Shown: positions 9,491-19,012, counted from the stretch's first letter. The stretch is 64,000 nucleotides of DNA from Bog-793 sp963785415 (GCA_963785415.1 CAWAVB010000001.1:124001-188000); one strand, 5' to 3'. Made by a program: numbers and translations. The notes: generated by a model from the letters alone, not told the origin.

Positions 9491-10291
9491 GTGGCCTACG
9501 AGGTCCATCTCGACGTGTTCGACGGGCCCTTCAGTTTGCTGTTGCAGCTCATCTCGGCTCAGGAGGTCGAGATCTACGAGGTCCGTCTCGCCGACATCGT
9601 CGACGCCTTCGTCGTCGAGATGAAGGCGGCCGGGTCGATCGACCTCGACGCATCGACGGAGTTCCTCCTCATCGCCGCGACCCTCGTCGAGCTGAAGTGC
9701 CGCCGCCTCATTCCCGGCCAGGACGAGCTCGACCTCGAGGACGAGCTCGCCCTGTACGAGGCCCGCGATTACCTGCTCGCCCGGCTCCTCGAGTGCAAGA
9801 CCTTCAATGCGGCGGCCACGGCGCTCGCCGCGCTCGAACAGGCCGCCTCCCGTTCAGTCGCCCGCCGGGCGGGCGCCGACGAGCGCTTCGTCGAGGTCGT
9901 GCCCGACCTGCTCGAGGGCGTGACCGTGGAGCGCCTCGCCGACGTCGCCCGCCGGGCCCTCGCCGAGCGGCCCATCCCGGTGATCGGCGACGCCCACGTG
10001 CTCGTCGACGAGGTGAGCGTCGCCGCGACCTTGGAGGATCTCGCCGTCGAGCTCGCCCGCCGCGGCGAGGCCTCCTTCCGGGACCTCACCGTCGGCGCGG
10101 CCACGACGGCGCACGTCGTCGCCTGTTTCCTTGCCCTTTTGGAGCTCTACAAGCAGGAACTCGTCGATCTCGACCAGACGACGACGTTCGGCACCCTCAC
10201 GGTGCGCTGGACCGGGCTGCCGGGCCAGGTCCCCGAGGTCCCCGAGGCGCTGAGAGAGTACGGGGGAGCGGACCTGGAGCGGGCGCCGTGA
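9491..10291 (+). CDS. scpA: Segregation and condensation protein A
   Basis: The kleisin subunit of the SMC-ScpAB condensin, needed for chromosome organisation and partition. It has 266 residues and starts at GTG 9491 with the conserved YEVHLDVFDGPFSLLLQLI. The N-terminal SMC-neck-binding helices and the C-terminal winged helix (ending in TFGTLTVRWTG) are both present. Its stop overlaps the scpB start (GTGA), typical of the coupled scpAB pair. Confidence 0.95.
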   Translation: MAYEVHLDVFDGPFSLLLQLISAQEVEIYEVRLADIVDAFVVEMKAAGSIDLDASTEFLLIAATLVELKCRRLIPGQDELDLEDELALYEARDYLLARLLECKTFNAAATALAALEQAASRSVARRAGADERFVEVVPDLLEGVTVERLADVARRALAERPIPVIGDAHVLVDEVSVAATLEDLAVELARRGEASFRDLTVGAATTAHVVACFLALLELYKQELVDLDQTTTFGTLTVRWTGLPGQVPEVPEALREYGGADLERAP

Positions 10292-10875
10292 GCCCGTTCC
10301 CCGAGGAGTGGCGCCCCGAGGCCGCCGCCATCGAGGCGGTCCTCACCGTCGCGACCGACCCGGTGCCGGCGGGCCTGCTCGCCGAGCTGCTCGAGGTGCC
10401 GGTGGAGCGGGCCGACGAGGTGTGCGAGGCGCTGCGGCTCGCCTACGAACAAGAAGAGCGCGGTTTCGAGCTCGTCCGGGTCGCCGGCGGCTACCGGCTG
10501 CAGAGTCACCCCGCCTACCGCGGCTACGTCGAGCGCTTCATCCTCGACGACGCCCCGCACCGGCTCTCGCCCGCCGCGCTTGAGACGCTCGCCATCGTCG
10601 CCTACAAACAGCCGATCTCCCGGGCCCAGGTGGCCGCCATCCGCGGCGTGAACAGCGAAGGCGTGCTGCGGTTGCTCGCGCTGCGCGGCTACGTCGAGCC
10701 GGTCGGCCGCGACGACGGCCCGGGGCTCGCCATTCTCTTCGGGACGACGACGACCTTCCTCGAACGGCTCGGGCTCGACTCGCTCGCCGACCTGCCGCCG
10801 CTCGACGGCTTCGTGCCCGACGCCGGAATCGTCGAGGGCCTGGAGAAGGCGCTGCGCGCCGGTCCGGAGGAGTGA
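10288..10875 (+). CDS. scpB: Segregation and condensation protein B
   Basis: Partner of ScpA in the condensin complex. It has 195 residues and two winged-helix domains; the hallmark ETLAIVAYKQPISRAQVAAIRGVN is seen around residues 95-120, split here between the two domains. The start is GTG at 10288, overlapping scpA by four bases. The following pseudouridine synthase also overlaps by four bases, so the three genes form a translationally coupled run common in Gram-positive bacteria. Confidence 0.95.
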   Translation: MSPFPEEWRPEAAAIEAVLTVATDPVPAGLLAELLEVPVERADEVCEALRLAYEQEERGFELVRVAGGYRLQSHPAYRGYVERFILDDAPHRLSPAALETLAIVAYKQPISRAQVAAIRGVNSEGVLRLLALRGYVEPVGRDDGPGLAILFGTTTTFLERLGLDSLADLPPLDGFVPDAGIVEGLEKALRAGPEE

Positions 10876-11627
10876 CGACGGACCCCCCCGAGGGCGTCCG
10901 CCTGCAGAAGGTGCTCGCCAGGGCGGGGTTCGGTTCCCGACGGGCGGCCGAGGTGCTGATCGAGGCGGGCCGGGTGACGGTGAACGGCGAGGTCGCGCGC
11001 CTCGGCCGGCGCGTCGAGCCCGAGCGCGACCGGGTCGCCGTCGACGGCGTCACGGTCGGGATCCTGCCCGGGCTCGTCTACTGGCTGGTGAACAAGCCCG
11101 CCGGCGTCGTGACGACGGCGCGCGATCCCGAGGGGCGCCCGACGCTGCTCGAGCTCGTGCCCACCGGGCCGCGGGTCTTTCCCGTCGGGCGGCTGGACTT
11201 CGCGACCGAGGGGCTCATCATCTGCACGAACGACGGCGATCTCGCCCAGCTCCTCGCCCACCCGAGCCACGGCATCGAGAAGGAGTACCTCGCCGAGCTG
11301 GAAGGCGACCCCTCGCCCGGGGCGCTGCGGGCGCTGCGCGAGGGGGTCGAGATCGAACCAGGCGTCGTGACCGCGCCGGCGAAGGTTGCGCGGCGCGGCC
11401 CCGGGTTGGTGCGGATCGTCATCCATGAGGGCCGCTACCACCAGGTGCGCCGGATGTGCGAGGCGGTCGGGCACCCGGTCCACCGCTTGGTGCGGACACG
11501 GCTCGGGCCGCTCACTGACGACCGTCTCCCCCCCGGCGAGTACCGCGCCCTGACAGCGGACGAGGTGCGCGCGCTGCGCGAGGCGGCCAGTCGGGCCGAA
11601 AAGGGAGGCGGGATCGGCACTGAGTAG
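10872..11627 (+). CDS. Pseudouridine synthase, RluB/RsuA family
   Basis: A 251-residue protein that isomerises a uridine in rRNA (in RluB, the 23S peptidyl-transferase region). An N-terminal S4 RNA-binding domain (residues 8-65: VRLQKVLARAGFGSRRAAE) is followed by the catalytic domain with the active-site Asp in VGRLDFATEGLIICTNDG near residue 115. The start is GTG at 10872, overlapping scpB. The exact target base (RluB versus RsuA type) is inferred from the scpAB neighbourhood, where RluB-type genes usually sit. Confidence 0.9.
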   Translation: MTTDPPEGVRLQKVLARAGFGSRRAAEVLIEAGRVTVNGEVARLGRRVEPERDRVAVDGVTVGILPGLVYWLVNKPAGVVTTARDPEGRPTLLELVPTGPRVFPVGRLDFATEGLIICTNDGDLAQLLAHPSHGIEKEYLAELEGDPSPGALRALREGVEIEPGVVTAPAKVARRGPGLVRIVIHEGRYHQVRRMCEAVGHPVHRLVRTRLGPLTDDRLPPGEYRALTADEVRALREAASRAEKGGGIGTE

Positions 11628-11637
11628 GCTCGAAACG

Positions 11638-12009
11638 ATGGGGGCCGTGCTGAGAGCCGTGCGGGGTGCGACGACGCTCGACGAGGACAGCGCGGCCCAG
11701 ATGCAAGACCGTGTCGGCGCGCTCGTCGGGGCGATCCTCGAGCGCAACGGGCTCGAGCCCGGTGACCTCGTGAGTGCGATCTTCACTGCCACCGAGGACG
11801 TCACCTCCGCCTTTCCTGCCACGGCGGCGCGGACGATCCCGGGCTTCGCCGACGTGCCGCTGCTCGGTTGCCGGGAGATGGCGGTCACCGACGCGGTGCC
11901 GCTGTGCATCCGGGTGCTCGTCCACTGCTACACCGACCGGGCCCGGGATACGATCCAGCACGTCTACCTCGAGGGGGCGGCATCGCTCCGCCCCGACCTC
12001 GTCAGCTAG
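11638..12009 (+). CDS. aroH: Chorismate mutase, AroH class
   Basis: Converts chorismate to prephenate for Phe and Tyr synthesis. It has 123 residues, matching the Bacillus AroH trimeric fold. Conserved features are the N-terminal VRGATTLDED, the central FTATEDVTSAFPATAAR and the Arg/Tyr-rich C-terminal IRVLVHCYTDRARDTIQHVYL. The ATG is at 11638, 10 bases after the pseudouridine synthase. aroA follows after 73 bases. A tyrA gene that often separates them in actinobacteria is absent from this spot. Confidence 0.93.
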   Translation: MGAVLRAVRGATTLDEDSAAQMQDRVGALVGAILERNGLEPGDLVSAIFTATEDVTSAFPATAARTIPGFADVPLLGCREMAVTDAVPLCIRVLVHCYTDRARDTIQHVYLEGAASLRPDLVS

Positions 12010-12082
12010 GGAGGGCCCCGGTGACGGCCCTCGACGGCTCCGCGGGAGGAGCCTGCCGCATCCGCCCCGCCGGCCGGATCGC

Positions 12083-13366
12083 GTGAGCGCGGCGACGCCG
12101 GAGACGGCGAGTTTCTCCGAGTCGGGGCCGCTGCGCGGCGTGATGCGGGTCCCGGGGGACAAGTCGATCGCCCACCGCGCCCTCATCTGCGCGGCCCTCG
12201 CCTCCGGCGAGTCGCGGGTGCGGGGCCTGCCCCGGGGCGACGACGTGGCCCGCACGAGGGCCGCGCTCGGACGCCTCGGCGTGTACTTCGACGGGGAGCG
12301 GGTCGTCGGCGGGCGGGAGCGGTTGCGCGAGCCGGAGCGGCCGATCGACCTCGGCAACTCGGCGAGCGCGGTGCGGCTCCTCGCCGGCGTCTGCGCCTCG
12401 TTGCCCTTCCGGAGCGTCCTCGACGGCGACGAGTCGGTGCGCCGGCGCCCGATGGACCGCATCGTCGGGCCGTTGCGAGCGATGGGGGCCGCGATCGAGG
12501 GCGCCGACGGGGACCTGCACGCGCCGCTTACCGTGCGCGGCGGTCCGCTCACCGGCATCGACTACACCCCATCGGTCTCGTCGGCCCAGGTGAAGGCGGC
12601 GGTCCTTTTTGCGGGTCTCGACGCCGAGGGTGAGACCGTGGTCCGGGAGCCGGTGCCGACGCGGCGCCACTGTGAGGAGCTCTTCGCCCGCTGCGGCGCG
12701 GCGATCGAGGTCGAAGAGGGCCCGGCCGGCTACGCCGTGCACGTCCGGCGGAGCACGCTCGTGCCGTTCGAGATCGACATCCCGGGCGACCCCTCCCAGG
12801 CGGCCTTCATCGCCGTCGCGGCGAGCGTCGTCGCCGGCAGCGAGGTGCGGATCGAGCACGTCTACCGTGGCCCGGGCCGGCTCGGCTTCGTCGACGTGCT
12901 GCGGCGGATGGGGGCGTCGATCGAGGTCATCCCCCGGGACGCGACGACCGGGGACCTCCTCGTGCGCCACGCCCCCCTCGACGCCACGACGATCAGCGGG
13001 GCGGAGATCCCCTCGCTCATCGACGAGCTCCCTGTCCTCGCCGTCGCCGCGGCCTTCGCCGACGGGGTGACGACGATCACCGACGCGGCCGAGCTGCGTG
13101 TGAAAGAGAGCGACCGCATCGCCACGATGGCCGCCGAGCTCGCCCGGCTCGGCGCCGAGGTGCAAGAGCTCCCGGACGGCCTCGTCATCAAGGGCGGCTT
13201 CACGCCGCACGGCACGGTCTCCTCGCACGGCGACCACCGCGTGGCGATGGCGCTCGCCGTGGCGGGGCTCGGACCCTCCGGTGCGGTGCGGATCGAGGAC
13301 TTCGCGGCCGCGGCGGTGACCTGGCCTGGGTTCGTCGACGACCTCGGGAGCCTCGTGTGCCGGTGA
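12083..13366 (+). CDS. aroA: 3-phosphoshikimate 1-carboxyvinyltransferase (EPSP synthase)
   Basis: Sixth step of the shikimate pathway: shikimate 3-phosphate plus PEP gives EPSP. It has 427 residues. The N-terminal PEP/S3P motif MRVPGDKSIAHRALI, the LGNSASAVRLLAG region near residue 95, IPSLIDELPVLAVAAAFA near 310, the KESDRI motif near 340 and the C-terminal GDHRVAMALAVAGL are all present. The start is GTG at 12083; the protein begins 20 residues before the conserved core. Its last 10 bases overlap the cmk fusion gene. Confidence 0.95.
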   Translation: MSAATPETASFSESGPLRGVMRVPGDKSIAHRALICAALASGESRVRGLPRGDDVARTRAALGRLGVYFDGERVVGGRERLREPERPIDLGNSASAVRLLAGVCASLPFRSVLDGDESVRRRPMDRIVGPLRAMGAAIEGADGDLHAPLTVRGGPLTGIDYTPSVSSAQVKAAVLFAGLDAEGETVVREPVPTRRHCEELFARCGAAIEVEEGPAGYAVHVRRSTLVPFEIDIPGDPSQAAFIAVAASVVAGSEVRIEHVYRGPGRLGFVDVLRRMGASIEVIPRDATTGDLLVRHAPLDATTISGAEIPSLIDELPVLAVAAAFADGVTTITDAAELRVKESDRIATMAAELARLGAEVQELPDGLVIKGGFTPHGTVSSHGDHRVAMALAVAGLGPSGAVRIEDFAAAAVTWPGFVDDLGSLVCR

Positions 13367-14706
13367 TCGCGATCGACGGCCCGGGCGGTGCCGGCAAGTC
13401 CTCGGTCGCCGCCGCGCTCGCCGCCAGGCTCGGGGTCGAACGCCTCGACACGGGCGCGATGTACCGGGCGGTCACCCTCTGCGCGCTGCGCCGGGGCATC
13501 CCGGCGTCCGACGCCGCAGCCCTCGCCGGGCTCGCCCGCGACCTCGACCTCAAAGTCGGCGGGCGGGTCACCGCCGACGGTGAGGACGTGACCGAGGCGA
13601 TTCGCGCGCCCGAGGTGGACGCCGCGGTGAGCGAGGTCTCGGCCCACGCCGCGGTGCGCGCCGCCCTCGTCGCCCGCCAGCGGTCCTGGGTCGCCGCCCA
13701 CCAGTCCGGTGTCGTCGAGGGGCGGGACATCGGCACGGTCGTTCTGCCCGACGCTCCGGTGAAGGTCTTTCTGACGGCGAGCGCGGCCGAGCGGGCCCGC
13801 CGGCGCGCCGCCGACCAGGCGACGCCGTCGAAAGCCCTGGACCTCGCCGAGGTGGAGGCGGCGATCGGGGCGCGGGACCGGTCTGACTCGACGCGGGCGG
13901 TCTCGCCGCTCGTGCCGGCGGGCGACGCCGTCGTCATCGACTCGACGGGGCGGTCAATCGACTCGATCGTCGACGAGATAGCCGGCCTCGTCGCGCCGGC
14001 GCGTGCGGCCCCGGACGCCGGGCGACGGCCGGTGCGGCCGATCTCGCGGCGGGTCCGCTGGTTCTACGCCGTGTGCCGCGGCATCGCCGTCGGCGCAGGC
14101 CGCCTCGTGCTGCTCGGCCCGATCGTCGGCGCCGAGAACCTGCCGCGCTCCGGCCCGTTCCTCATCGCGCCGCTCCACCGCTCGGACATCGACTTCCTGA
14201 TCGTCGCCCGCATCACGCGCCGGCGCCTGCGGTTCATCGCCAAGTCGGGGATCTTCGTGAACCGTCCCTTCAACTGGCTGATCGAGACCCTCGGCGCTTT
14301 CCCGGTCAACCGTTCGGCGACCGACCGCGAGGCGTTCAACCGCTGCCTCGAGGTGCTCGGTGCCGGCGAGCCGCTCGTCATCTTCCCGGAGGGGACCCGC
14401 AATACGGGACCGACGATCGGCCCGACGCGCGAGGGCGCGGCCTACCTCGCCCTGCGTGCCGGGGTGCCCCTCGTCCCGGTCGGGATCGCCGGGACCGACC
14501 GGACGATGCCGCGCGGCAAGCGCATCCCGAGGCCGGCCCGCGTCGCCTGCGTCGTCGGCAAGCCGATCATGGCCGGCGTCGAGCACCACGCCGCCGACGA
14601 AGGGTCCCGCGTGCCCCGTTCCGCCGTCCACGCCCTCACCGAGGAGATGCGCAGCGCCATCCAGGCGCTGAGCGACGAGGCCGCGCGGATCGTCGCCGGC
14701 CACTAG
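13357..14706 (+). CDS. cmk: Cytidylate kinase fused to 1-acyl-glycerol-3-phosphate acyltransferase
   Basis: A 449-residue two-domain protein. Residues 1-215 are cytidylate kinase (P-loop GPGGAGKSS at 8-16, LDTGAMYRAVT, and the substrate region VEGRDIGTVVLPDA). They phosphorylate CMP/dCMP. Residues 235-449 are a PlsC-type acyltransferase with the catalytic HX4D motif (His274, Asp279 in HRSDIDFL) and FPEGTRN near 344, which acylates lysophosphatidic acid. No frameshift separates the halves, so this is a genuine fusion as read. It follows aroA with a 10-base overlap, the usual aroA-cmk order. The fusion may tie CTP supply to CDP-lipid synthesis; that is an inference. Confidence 0.93.
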   Translation: MPVIAIDGPGGAGKSSVAAALAARLGVERLDTGAMYRAVTLCALRRGIPASDAAALAGLARDLDLKVGGRVTADGEDVTEAIRAPEVDAAVSEVSAHAAVRAALVARQRSWVAAHQSGVVEGRDIGTVVLPDAPVKVFLTASAAERARRRAADQATPSKALDLAEVEAAIGARDRSDSTRAVSPLVPAGDAVVIDSTGRSIDSIVDEIAGLVAPARAAPDAGRRPVRPISRRVRWFYAVCRGIAVGAGRLVLLGPIVGAENLPRSGPFLIAPLHRSDIDFLIVARITRRRLRFIAKSGIFVNRPFNWLIETLGAFPVNRSATDREAFNRCLEVLGAGEPLVIFPEGTRNTGPTIGPTREGAAYLALRAGVPLVPVGIAGTDRTMPRGKRIPRPARVACVVGKPIMAGVEHHAADEGSRVPRSAVHALTEEMRSAIQALSDEAARIVAGH

Positions 14707-14759
14707 GGTCTCGCCCCGGCCCGGAATCGGGGCCGGTTCCATCGACGAAAGGAGACGCG

Positions 14760-15668
14760 GTGCGCGTCGTCGTGACAGGAGGTTCCGGGTTCATCGGGCG
14801 CCACGCGGTCGCCGCCCTACAGGCCCGCGGCGACGAGGTGGTCGTCGCCGACCTCAAGCCGTTCCCGTCGCCCTCGGTTCGGTGCTGCGTCGGCGACCTG
14901 CGCGATCCCGGTGTCGTCGAGCGAGCCGTCGCCCCGGGCACGGACGCCGTCGTCCATCTCGCGGCGATCACGTCGGTGCTTCTGTCGGCGAAGGACCCGC
15001 ACGCCGTGTTCCAGACGAACGTCGACGCGACCGAGCTCCTCCTGGAGCGCTGCCGCGCCCTCGGGGTCGAGCGCTTCGTCTTCGCCTCGACGAACGCCGT
15101 CGCCGGCGACGTCGGCGCGGCGACGATCGACGAGGGCGTGCTGCCGCACCCGCTCACGCCGTACGGGGCGACGAAGGCCGCGGCCGAGATGCTCTTCTCG
15201 GCCTACGCCGCGAGCTACCACATGGCGACCGTCGCGCTGCGGTTCACGAACGTCTACGGCGCGGGCATGCAGACGAAGGACAGCGTCGTCGCTCGGCTGA
15301 TGCGCTGCGCGCTTGGCGGCGGCGCGATCCAGATCTACGGCGACGGCGAGCAGCGGCGCGACTACGTCTACGTCACCGACACCGTCGCGGCGATCGCGAT
15401 CGGGCTCGGGCTCGGCCGCCCGGAGACGCTGACGATCGGGGGCGGGCGGTCGGTCTCGATGAACGAGCTGTGGCAGACGGCGTGCGAGGTCACCGGGGTG
15501 GCGATCCCGGCCGACCACGTCGCCGCGAAGCCCGGTGAGATGCCGGCCGTCGTCGTCGACACGAGCCGGGCTCGCACGCTCGGCTACGCGCCGGCCTACG
15601 ACCTTGCCGCGGGACTGGCCGCGACCTGGGGGGACTTCGTCGCGAACGGCGGGGGCGGGGCTCCCTAA
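14760..15668 (+). CDS. NAD-dependent epimerase/dehydratase (extended SDR)
   Basis: A 302-residue sugar-nucleotide-type SDR. The Rossmann motif is VTGGSGFIG at residues 5-13. The catalytic Ser/Thr is in FASTNAVAG and the YxxxK pair in PYGATKAAAE near 140. ALRFTNVYGAGMQ and GDGEQRRDYVYVTDTV are typical of UDP-glucose 4-epimerase-like enzymes. The GTG at 14760 has a good ribosome site (AAAGGAG). The gene ends tail to tail with the glycosyltransferase, sharing four bases of stop codons. The substrate is not determined, but the neighbour suggests cell-surface glycan synthesis. Confidence 0.88.
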   Translation: MRVVVTGGSGFIGRHAVAALQARGDEVVVADLKPFPSPSVRCCVGDLRDPGVVERAVAPGTDAVVHLAAITSVLLSAKDPHAVFQTNVDATELLLERCRALGVERFVFASTNAVAGDVGAATIDEGVLPHPLTPYGATKAAAEMLFSAYAASYHMATVALRFTNVYGAGMQTKDSVVARLMRCALGGGAIQIYGDGEQRRDYVYVTDTVAAIAIGLGLGRPETLTIGGGRSVSMNELWQTACEVTGVAIPADHVAAKPGEMPAVVVDTSRARTLGYAPAYDLAAGLAATWGDFVANGGGGAP

Positions 15669-16464
15669 CGGCGGCGCGAACGGCGTTCGCGCCACCAGGT
15701 GCGCAGGACGACGCGGCTGAAGCGGTAGCCGTAGACGAGGTTGCCGCCCTTTTTCGAGTGTCCCGAGGTGCGGGCGAGCATGGTGACGGGGCGCTCGGAA
15801 AAGCGCGCCCCCGCATCACCGCCCCGATGAGGAGTTCGGAGGATTGGTACTGCGGCTCGGCGAGCGTGAGGCGCTCGGGCAGGTCCGCTCGCATCGCCCG
15901 GATCGGGTTGGCGACGTCGGTCACTTTCGTGCCGGTGAGCCGCGTGATGAGGACCGAGAAGAACACGATCCCGAAATTGCGCACGATGTCGGCCGATTCG
16001 GTGCGACCGAGCCGGCGTGACCCGGTGACGAGGTCGGCCTCGCCCTCGAGGACCGGTCCCAGGACGACGGCGAGGTCCCCGGGGTCGGTCTGGCCGTCGG
16101 CGTCCGCGGTCACGATGTAGCGGGCCCCGTGCTCGGCGGCGACGCGGTAGCCGAGCCGCAGCGCGGCGCCCTGCCCCCGGTTCACCGGGCAGACGACGGC
16201 GTAGTGACCGGATTTCCGCACGAGCTCGGCGGTCCCGTCCTCCTCGCCGTCGATGACGACGACGAAGGCGACCGGCTTCCCGCAGAGTTCGGCCGGCAGC
16301 GCCTCGACGACCCGGCCGATGTTGTCGACCTCGTGGTACGCCGCGGCGACGATGACGACCTCGGCGAACCGGGGGTCGCCGTGGGCGGAGCGGAACTCGT
16401 CGAGCGCGACCGAGTCGACGAGCTCGTCAAGGGCGGCTCGGCGGCGGGTCTCCCGGGCGTTCAT
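15665..16464 (-). CDS. Family 2 glycosyltransferase (polyprenyl-phosphate type), apparent frameshift
   Basis: The N-terminal 215 residues are a GT2 domain: VIVAAAYHEVDNIGRVVEAL, then VVIDGEEDGTAELV, then TADADGQTDPGDL (a DxD-like motif), resembling dolichyl-phosphate mannosyl or glucosyl transferases. Near 15808-15812 (a run of five C on the plus strand) the frame shifts. In the other frame the expected end SERPVTMLARTSGHSKKGG and a basic tail follow, stopping at 15665. Adding one base to the run gives 801 bases and 266 residues, and makes the stop abut the epimerase stop neatly. I therefore favour a sequencing deletion over a decayed gene. Confidence 0.82.
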
Positions 16465-16502
16465 CTAGGGGCCTTTCGGTCGGGGGCAGCCGAGCGTGCA
16501 GG

Positions 16503-17558
16503 CTAGTCAAGCGCGCCCGGCTCGGCGGCGCGTCCGGCGAGCATGAGAGCGGCGGGCACCTCGCGGTCCTCCGCGGCAGGGGGCCGTCCCGACGGTCGGC
16601 GGCCGAGGGCGACCGAGGCGGCGGACCACACCGCGCCCAACAGGTCACGCAGCTCGGGCGGGGGAGGGAAGTACTCCTCTTCCTCGACGGCGCGCACGAC
16701 CTCGACACCGCGCTTCGGCGCGAGCCGGCCGAGGACCTCGTCGACGAGCGACTCCGGCGCGGACGCCCCGGCGGTGACGCCGACGACGCCGGTGAGGTCG
16801 TCGGGGAGCTCGGTCGCGGCGTTCACGCGGAGCACGCGGTCGCAACCGGTCGCCTCGGCGACGCGGGTGAGCGAGACGGTGTTCGAGGAGTTCGCCGAGC
16901 CGATGACGACGACGGCGTCGCAGCGGCCGGCGATCGCCCGCAGGGCGGCCTGGCGGTTCGTCGTCGCGTAGCAGAGGTCGGAGCGCCCGGGCATCCACAG
17001 CTGGGGGAAGCGCTGCTCCGCCCGGGCGGCGATCCCGGACCACTCGTCGTGGGGCAGTGTCGTCTGGGCGAGGAGCGCCACGGGGGTGTCGACGCCCCCG
17101 AGGGCGTCGACGTCGTCCTCGGACTCGACGAGCCGCACGGCCGCCGGCGCGACGGCCATCGTGCCGATCGCCTCTTCGTGGCCGGCGTGGCCGACGTAGA
17201 CGACGGTGTAGCCCTTGGAGGCCCGGACCTTCAGCTCGTGGTGGACCTTGGTGACGAGGGGGCAGACGGCGTTGACGACCGGGCGGTTGTGCGCCGACGC
17301 GGCCCGTTCGACCTCGGGGGCCGAACCGTGGGCGGAGAGCATGAGCGGCGCCCCGGCGGGGACCTCGTCGACTTGGTCGACGAAGACGACGCCCTGGCGC
17401 GAGAACTCCTCGACGACGAGTCGGTTGTGGACGATCTCGTGGTAGCAGTAGACGGGGGGCTCGAAGAGCCGGACCATCCAGGCGAGCGCCTTGATCGCCA
17501 TCTCGACCCCGGCGCAGAAACCGCGCGGCTCGGCAAGCAGCACGCGGTCGACGTCCAC
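16503..17558 (-). CDS. ispH: 4-hydroxy-3-methylbut-2-enyl diphosphate reductase
   Basis: Last enzyme of the MEP isoprenoid pathway; a [4Fe-4S] enzyme giving IPP and DMAPP. It has 351 residues. The three cluster cysteines are in EPRGFCAGVEMA (Cys14), NAVCPLVTKVH and SDLCYATTNRQ. The substrate His residues are in YHEIVHN and LSAHGSAPEV, and IGSANSSNT is the conserved phosphate-binding segment. The start is GTG at 17558. An extra C-terminal tail of about 40 residues, rich in Arg/Pro/Ala, follows the core. It diverges from the DUF512 gene. Confidence 0.95.
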   Translation of the reverse strand: MDVDRVLLAEPRGFCAGVEMAIKALAWMVRLFEPPVYCYHEIVHNRLVVEEFSRQGVVFVDQVDEVPAGAPLMLSAHGSAPEVERAASAHNRPVVNAVCPLVTKVHHELKVRASKGYTVVYVGHAGHEEAIGTMAVAPAAVRLVESEDDVDALGGVDTPVALLAQTTLPHDEWSGIAARAEQRFPQLWMPGRSDLCYATTNRQAALRAIAGRCDAVVVIGSANSSNTVSLTRVAEATGCDRVLRVNAATELPDDLTGVVGVTAGASAPESLVDEVLGRLAPKRGVEVVRAVEEEEYFPPPPELRDLLGAVWSAASVALGRRPSGRPPAAEDREVPAALMLAGRAAEPGALD

Positions 17559-17596
17559 GTTCTCAGGCTAGCGAGCCCGCCGGGTAGGCTAAGTGG

Positions 17597-19012
17597 ATGG
17601 CGTTTCCGCAGGTCGAGGGCGTCGCGCCCGCCTCGCCGGCGGAGGCGGCGGGGATCCGGGTCGGCGACGAGATCCGCGCCCTCAACGGGGCGCGCCTCCG
17701 GGACGTGATCGACTACCAGGTGCTCGCCGACGACGCGGTCGTCGCCGTCGAGATCGGCCGGGACGGCGGCACGTTCGAGGTCGTCGTCACGAAACACGCC
17801 GGCGAGCCGCTCGGGATCTCGGTCGGGACGGCGATCTTCGACCGGGTGACGACGTGCGACAACCACTGCGCGTTCTGCTTCATCTACCAGCTCCCGAGGG
17901 GCTTGCGACACAGCCTGTACGTGAAAGACGACGACTACCGGCTGTCGTTCCTCTACGGGAACTTCACGACGCTCACGCGCTTCACGGAGCTCGACCTCGA
18001 GCGGGTCGTCACGGAACGGCTCTCGCCGCTCTACGTCTCGATCCACGCGACCGACCCCGGGGTGCGCGCCGCGATGCTCCGCAACCGCCGCGGCGCGACG
18101 AGCCTGCGCTGGCTGACGTGCCTTCTCGACCACGGGATCGAGGTCCACGGCCAGATCGTCGTCTGCCCGGGCGTGAACGACGGGGCCGTGCTCGAGGACA
18201 CGATGGCCGGGATCCTCGAGCGGTTCCCCCGCCTCGCCTCGGTCGGCGTGGTGCCGCTCGGGGTGAGCCGGTTCTCCCACGAAGAGACGATGCGGGCCCA
18301 CACCGCGGGCGAGGCCGCCGCGGTGCTCGACTCCGTCGAGACCTGGCAGGCGCGCTTCGCCCGGGCGCTGAAGCGGGGGGTTGTCTTCGCCGCCGACGAG
18401 TACTACCTGCTCGCCGGGCGTCCCTTCCCGGCGGCCGCCTCGTACGAGGGCTTCCCGCAGCACGAGAACGGGATCGGGATGGCGGCGGCCTTCGCCGAGG
18501 CCTTCGCCGCCGGGGCCGCCCGGCGGGGCAGGCGGTCCGGGGGGTTCTTCCGCTCCATCGACGGCGCCCCGGCGCTCGGCTACCGGGCGCCGCACGCCGG
18601 CGGGACGGGTGACGGGTCGTGGAGGGCGACCGCGGCGGAGCCCGGCGCGCCTGTGGCGATCCTCACCGGCGCCTACGGGTCGCAGGTCCTGCGCCCGCTG
18701 CTCGACACGGCGGGGTTCGGCGACGTGGAGACGGTCGCCGTCGAAAACACCTTCTTCGGCGGGAACATCGGGGTCACCGGGCTGCTCACCGGTGCCGATC
18801 TCGGCCGCGCCCTCACCGGGGTCTCCCCTGACCGGCGGGTCCTCGTGCCCGAGGTGTGCCTGTCGAACGGCCGGTTCCTCGATGGGGGCGTGCCCGGGGA
18901 CCTTCCTCGCGCCGTCGAGTTCGTCCCCGCTGACGGCGCTTCGCTGCGCCGCGCCCTCATGGTCGACGCGGTGGCCGCCGACGCGCGGCGCGAGACACGG
19001 GACTGGCGATGA
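17597..19012 (+). CDS. PDZ / radical SAM-like / DUF512 protein
   Basis: A 471-residue protein. Residues 5-70 form a PDZ-like domain (ASPAEAAGIRVGDEI). A CxxxCxxC triad follows in TTCDNHCAFCFIYQ (Cys87, Cys91, Cys94), typical of radical-SAM iron-sulfur binding. The YVSIHATDP and GQIVVCPGVNDG segments match the barrel, and the DUF512 domain ends the protein (GAYGSQVLRPLL, then NTFFGGNIGVTGLLTG). The family is broadly conserved next to der in actinobacteria and clostridia but its reaction is unknown to me. The start is ATG at 17597. Its last bases overlap der, so the two are coupled. Confidence 0.88.
   Translation: MAFPQVEGVAPASPAEAAGIRVGDEIRALNGARLRDVIDYQVLADDAVVAVEIGRDGGTFEVVVTKHAGEPLGISVGTAIFDRVTTCDNHCAFCFIYQLPRGLRHSLYVKDDDYRLSFLYGNFTTLTRFTELDLERVVTERLSPLYVSIHATDPGVRAAMLRNRRGATSLRWLTCLLDHGIEVHGQIVVCPGVNDGAVLEDTMAGILERFPRLASVGVVPLGVSRFSHEETMRAHTAGEAAAVLDSVETWQARFARALKRGVVFAADEYYLLAGRPFPAAASYEGFPQHENGIGMAAAFAEAFAAGAARRGRRSGGFFRSIDGAPALGYRAPHAGGTGDGSWRATAAEPGAPVAILTGAYGSQVLRPLLDTAGFGDVETVAVENTFFGGNIGVTGLLTGADLGRALTGVSPDRRVLVPEVCLSNGRFLDGGVPGDLPRAVEFVPADGASLRRALMVDAVAADARRETRDWR

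Noticed and set aside
12010..12082. Possible tyrA remnant between aroH and aroA
   Set aside because: The 73 bases are too short and show no dinucleotide-binding motif.
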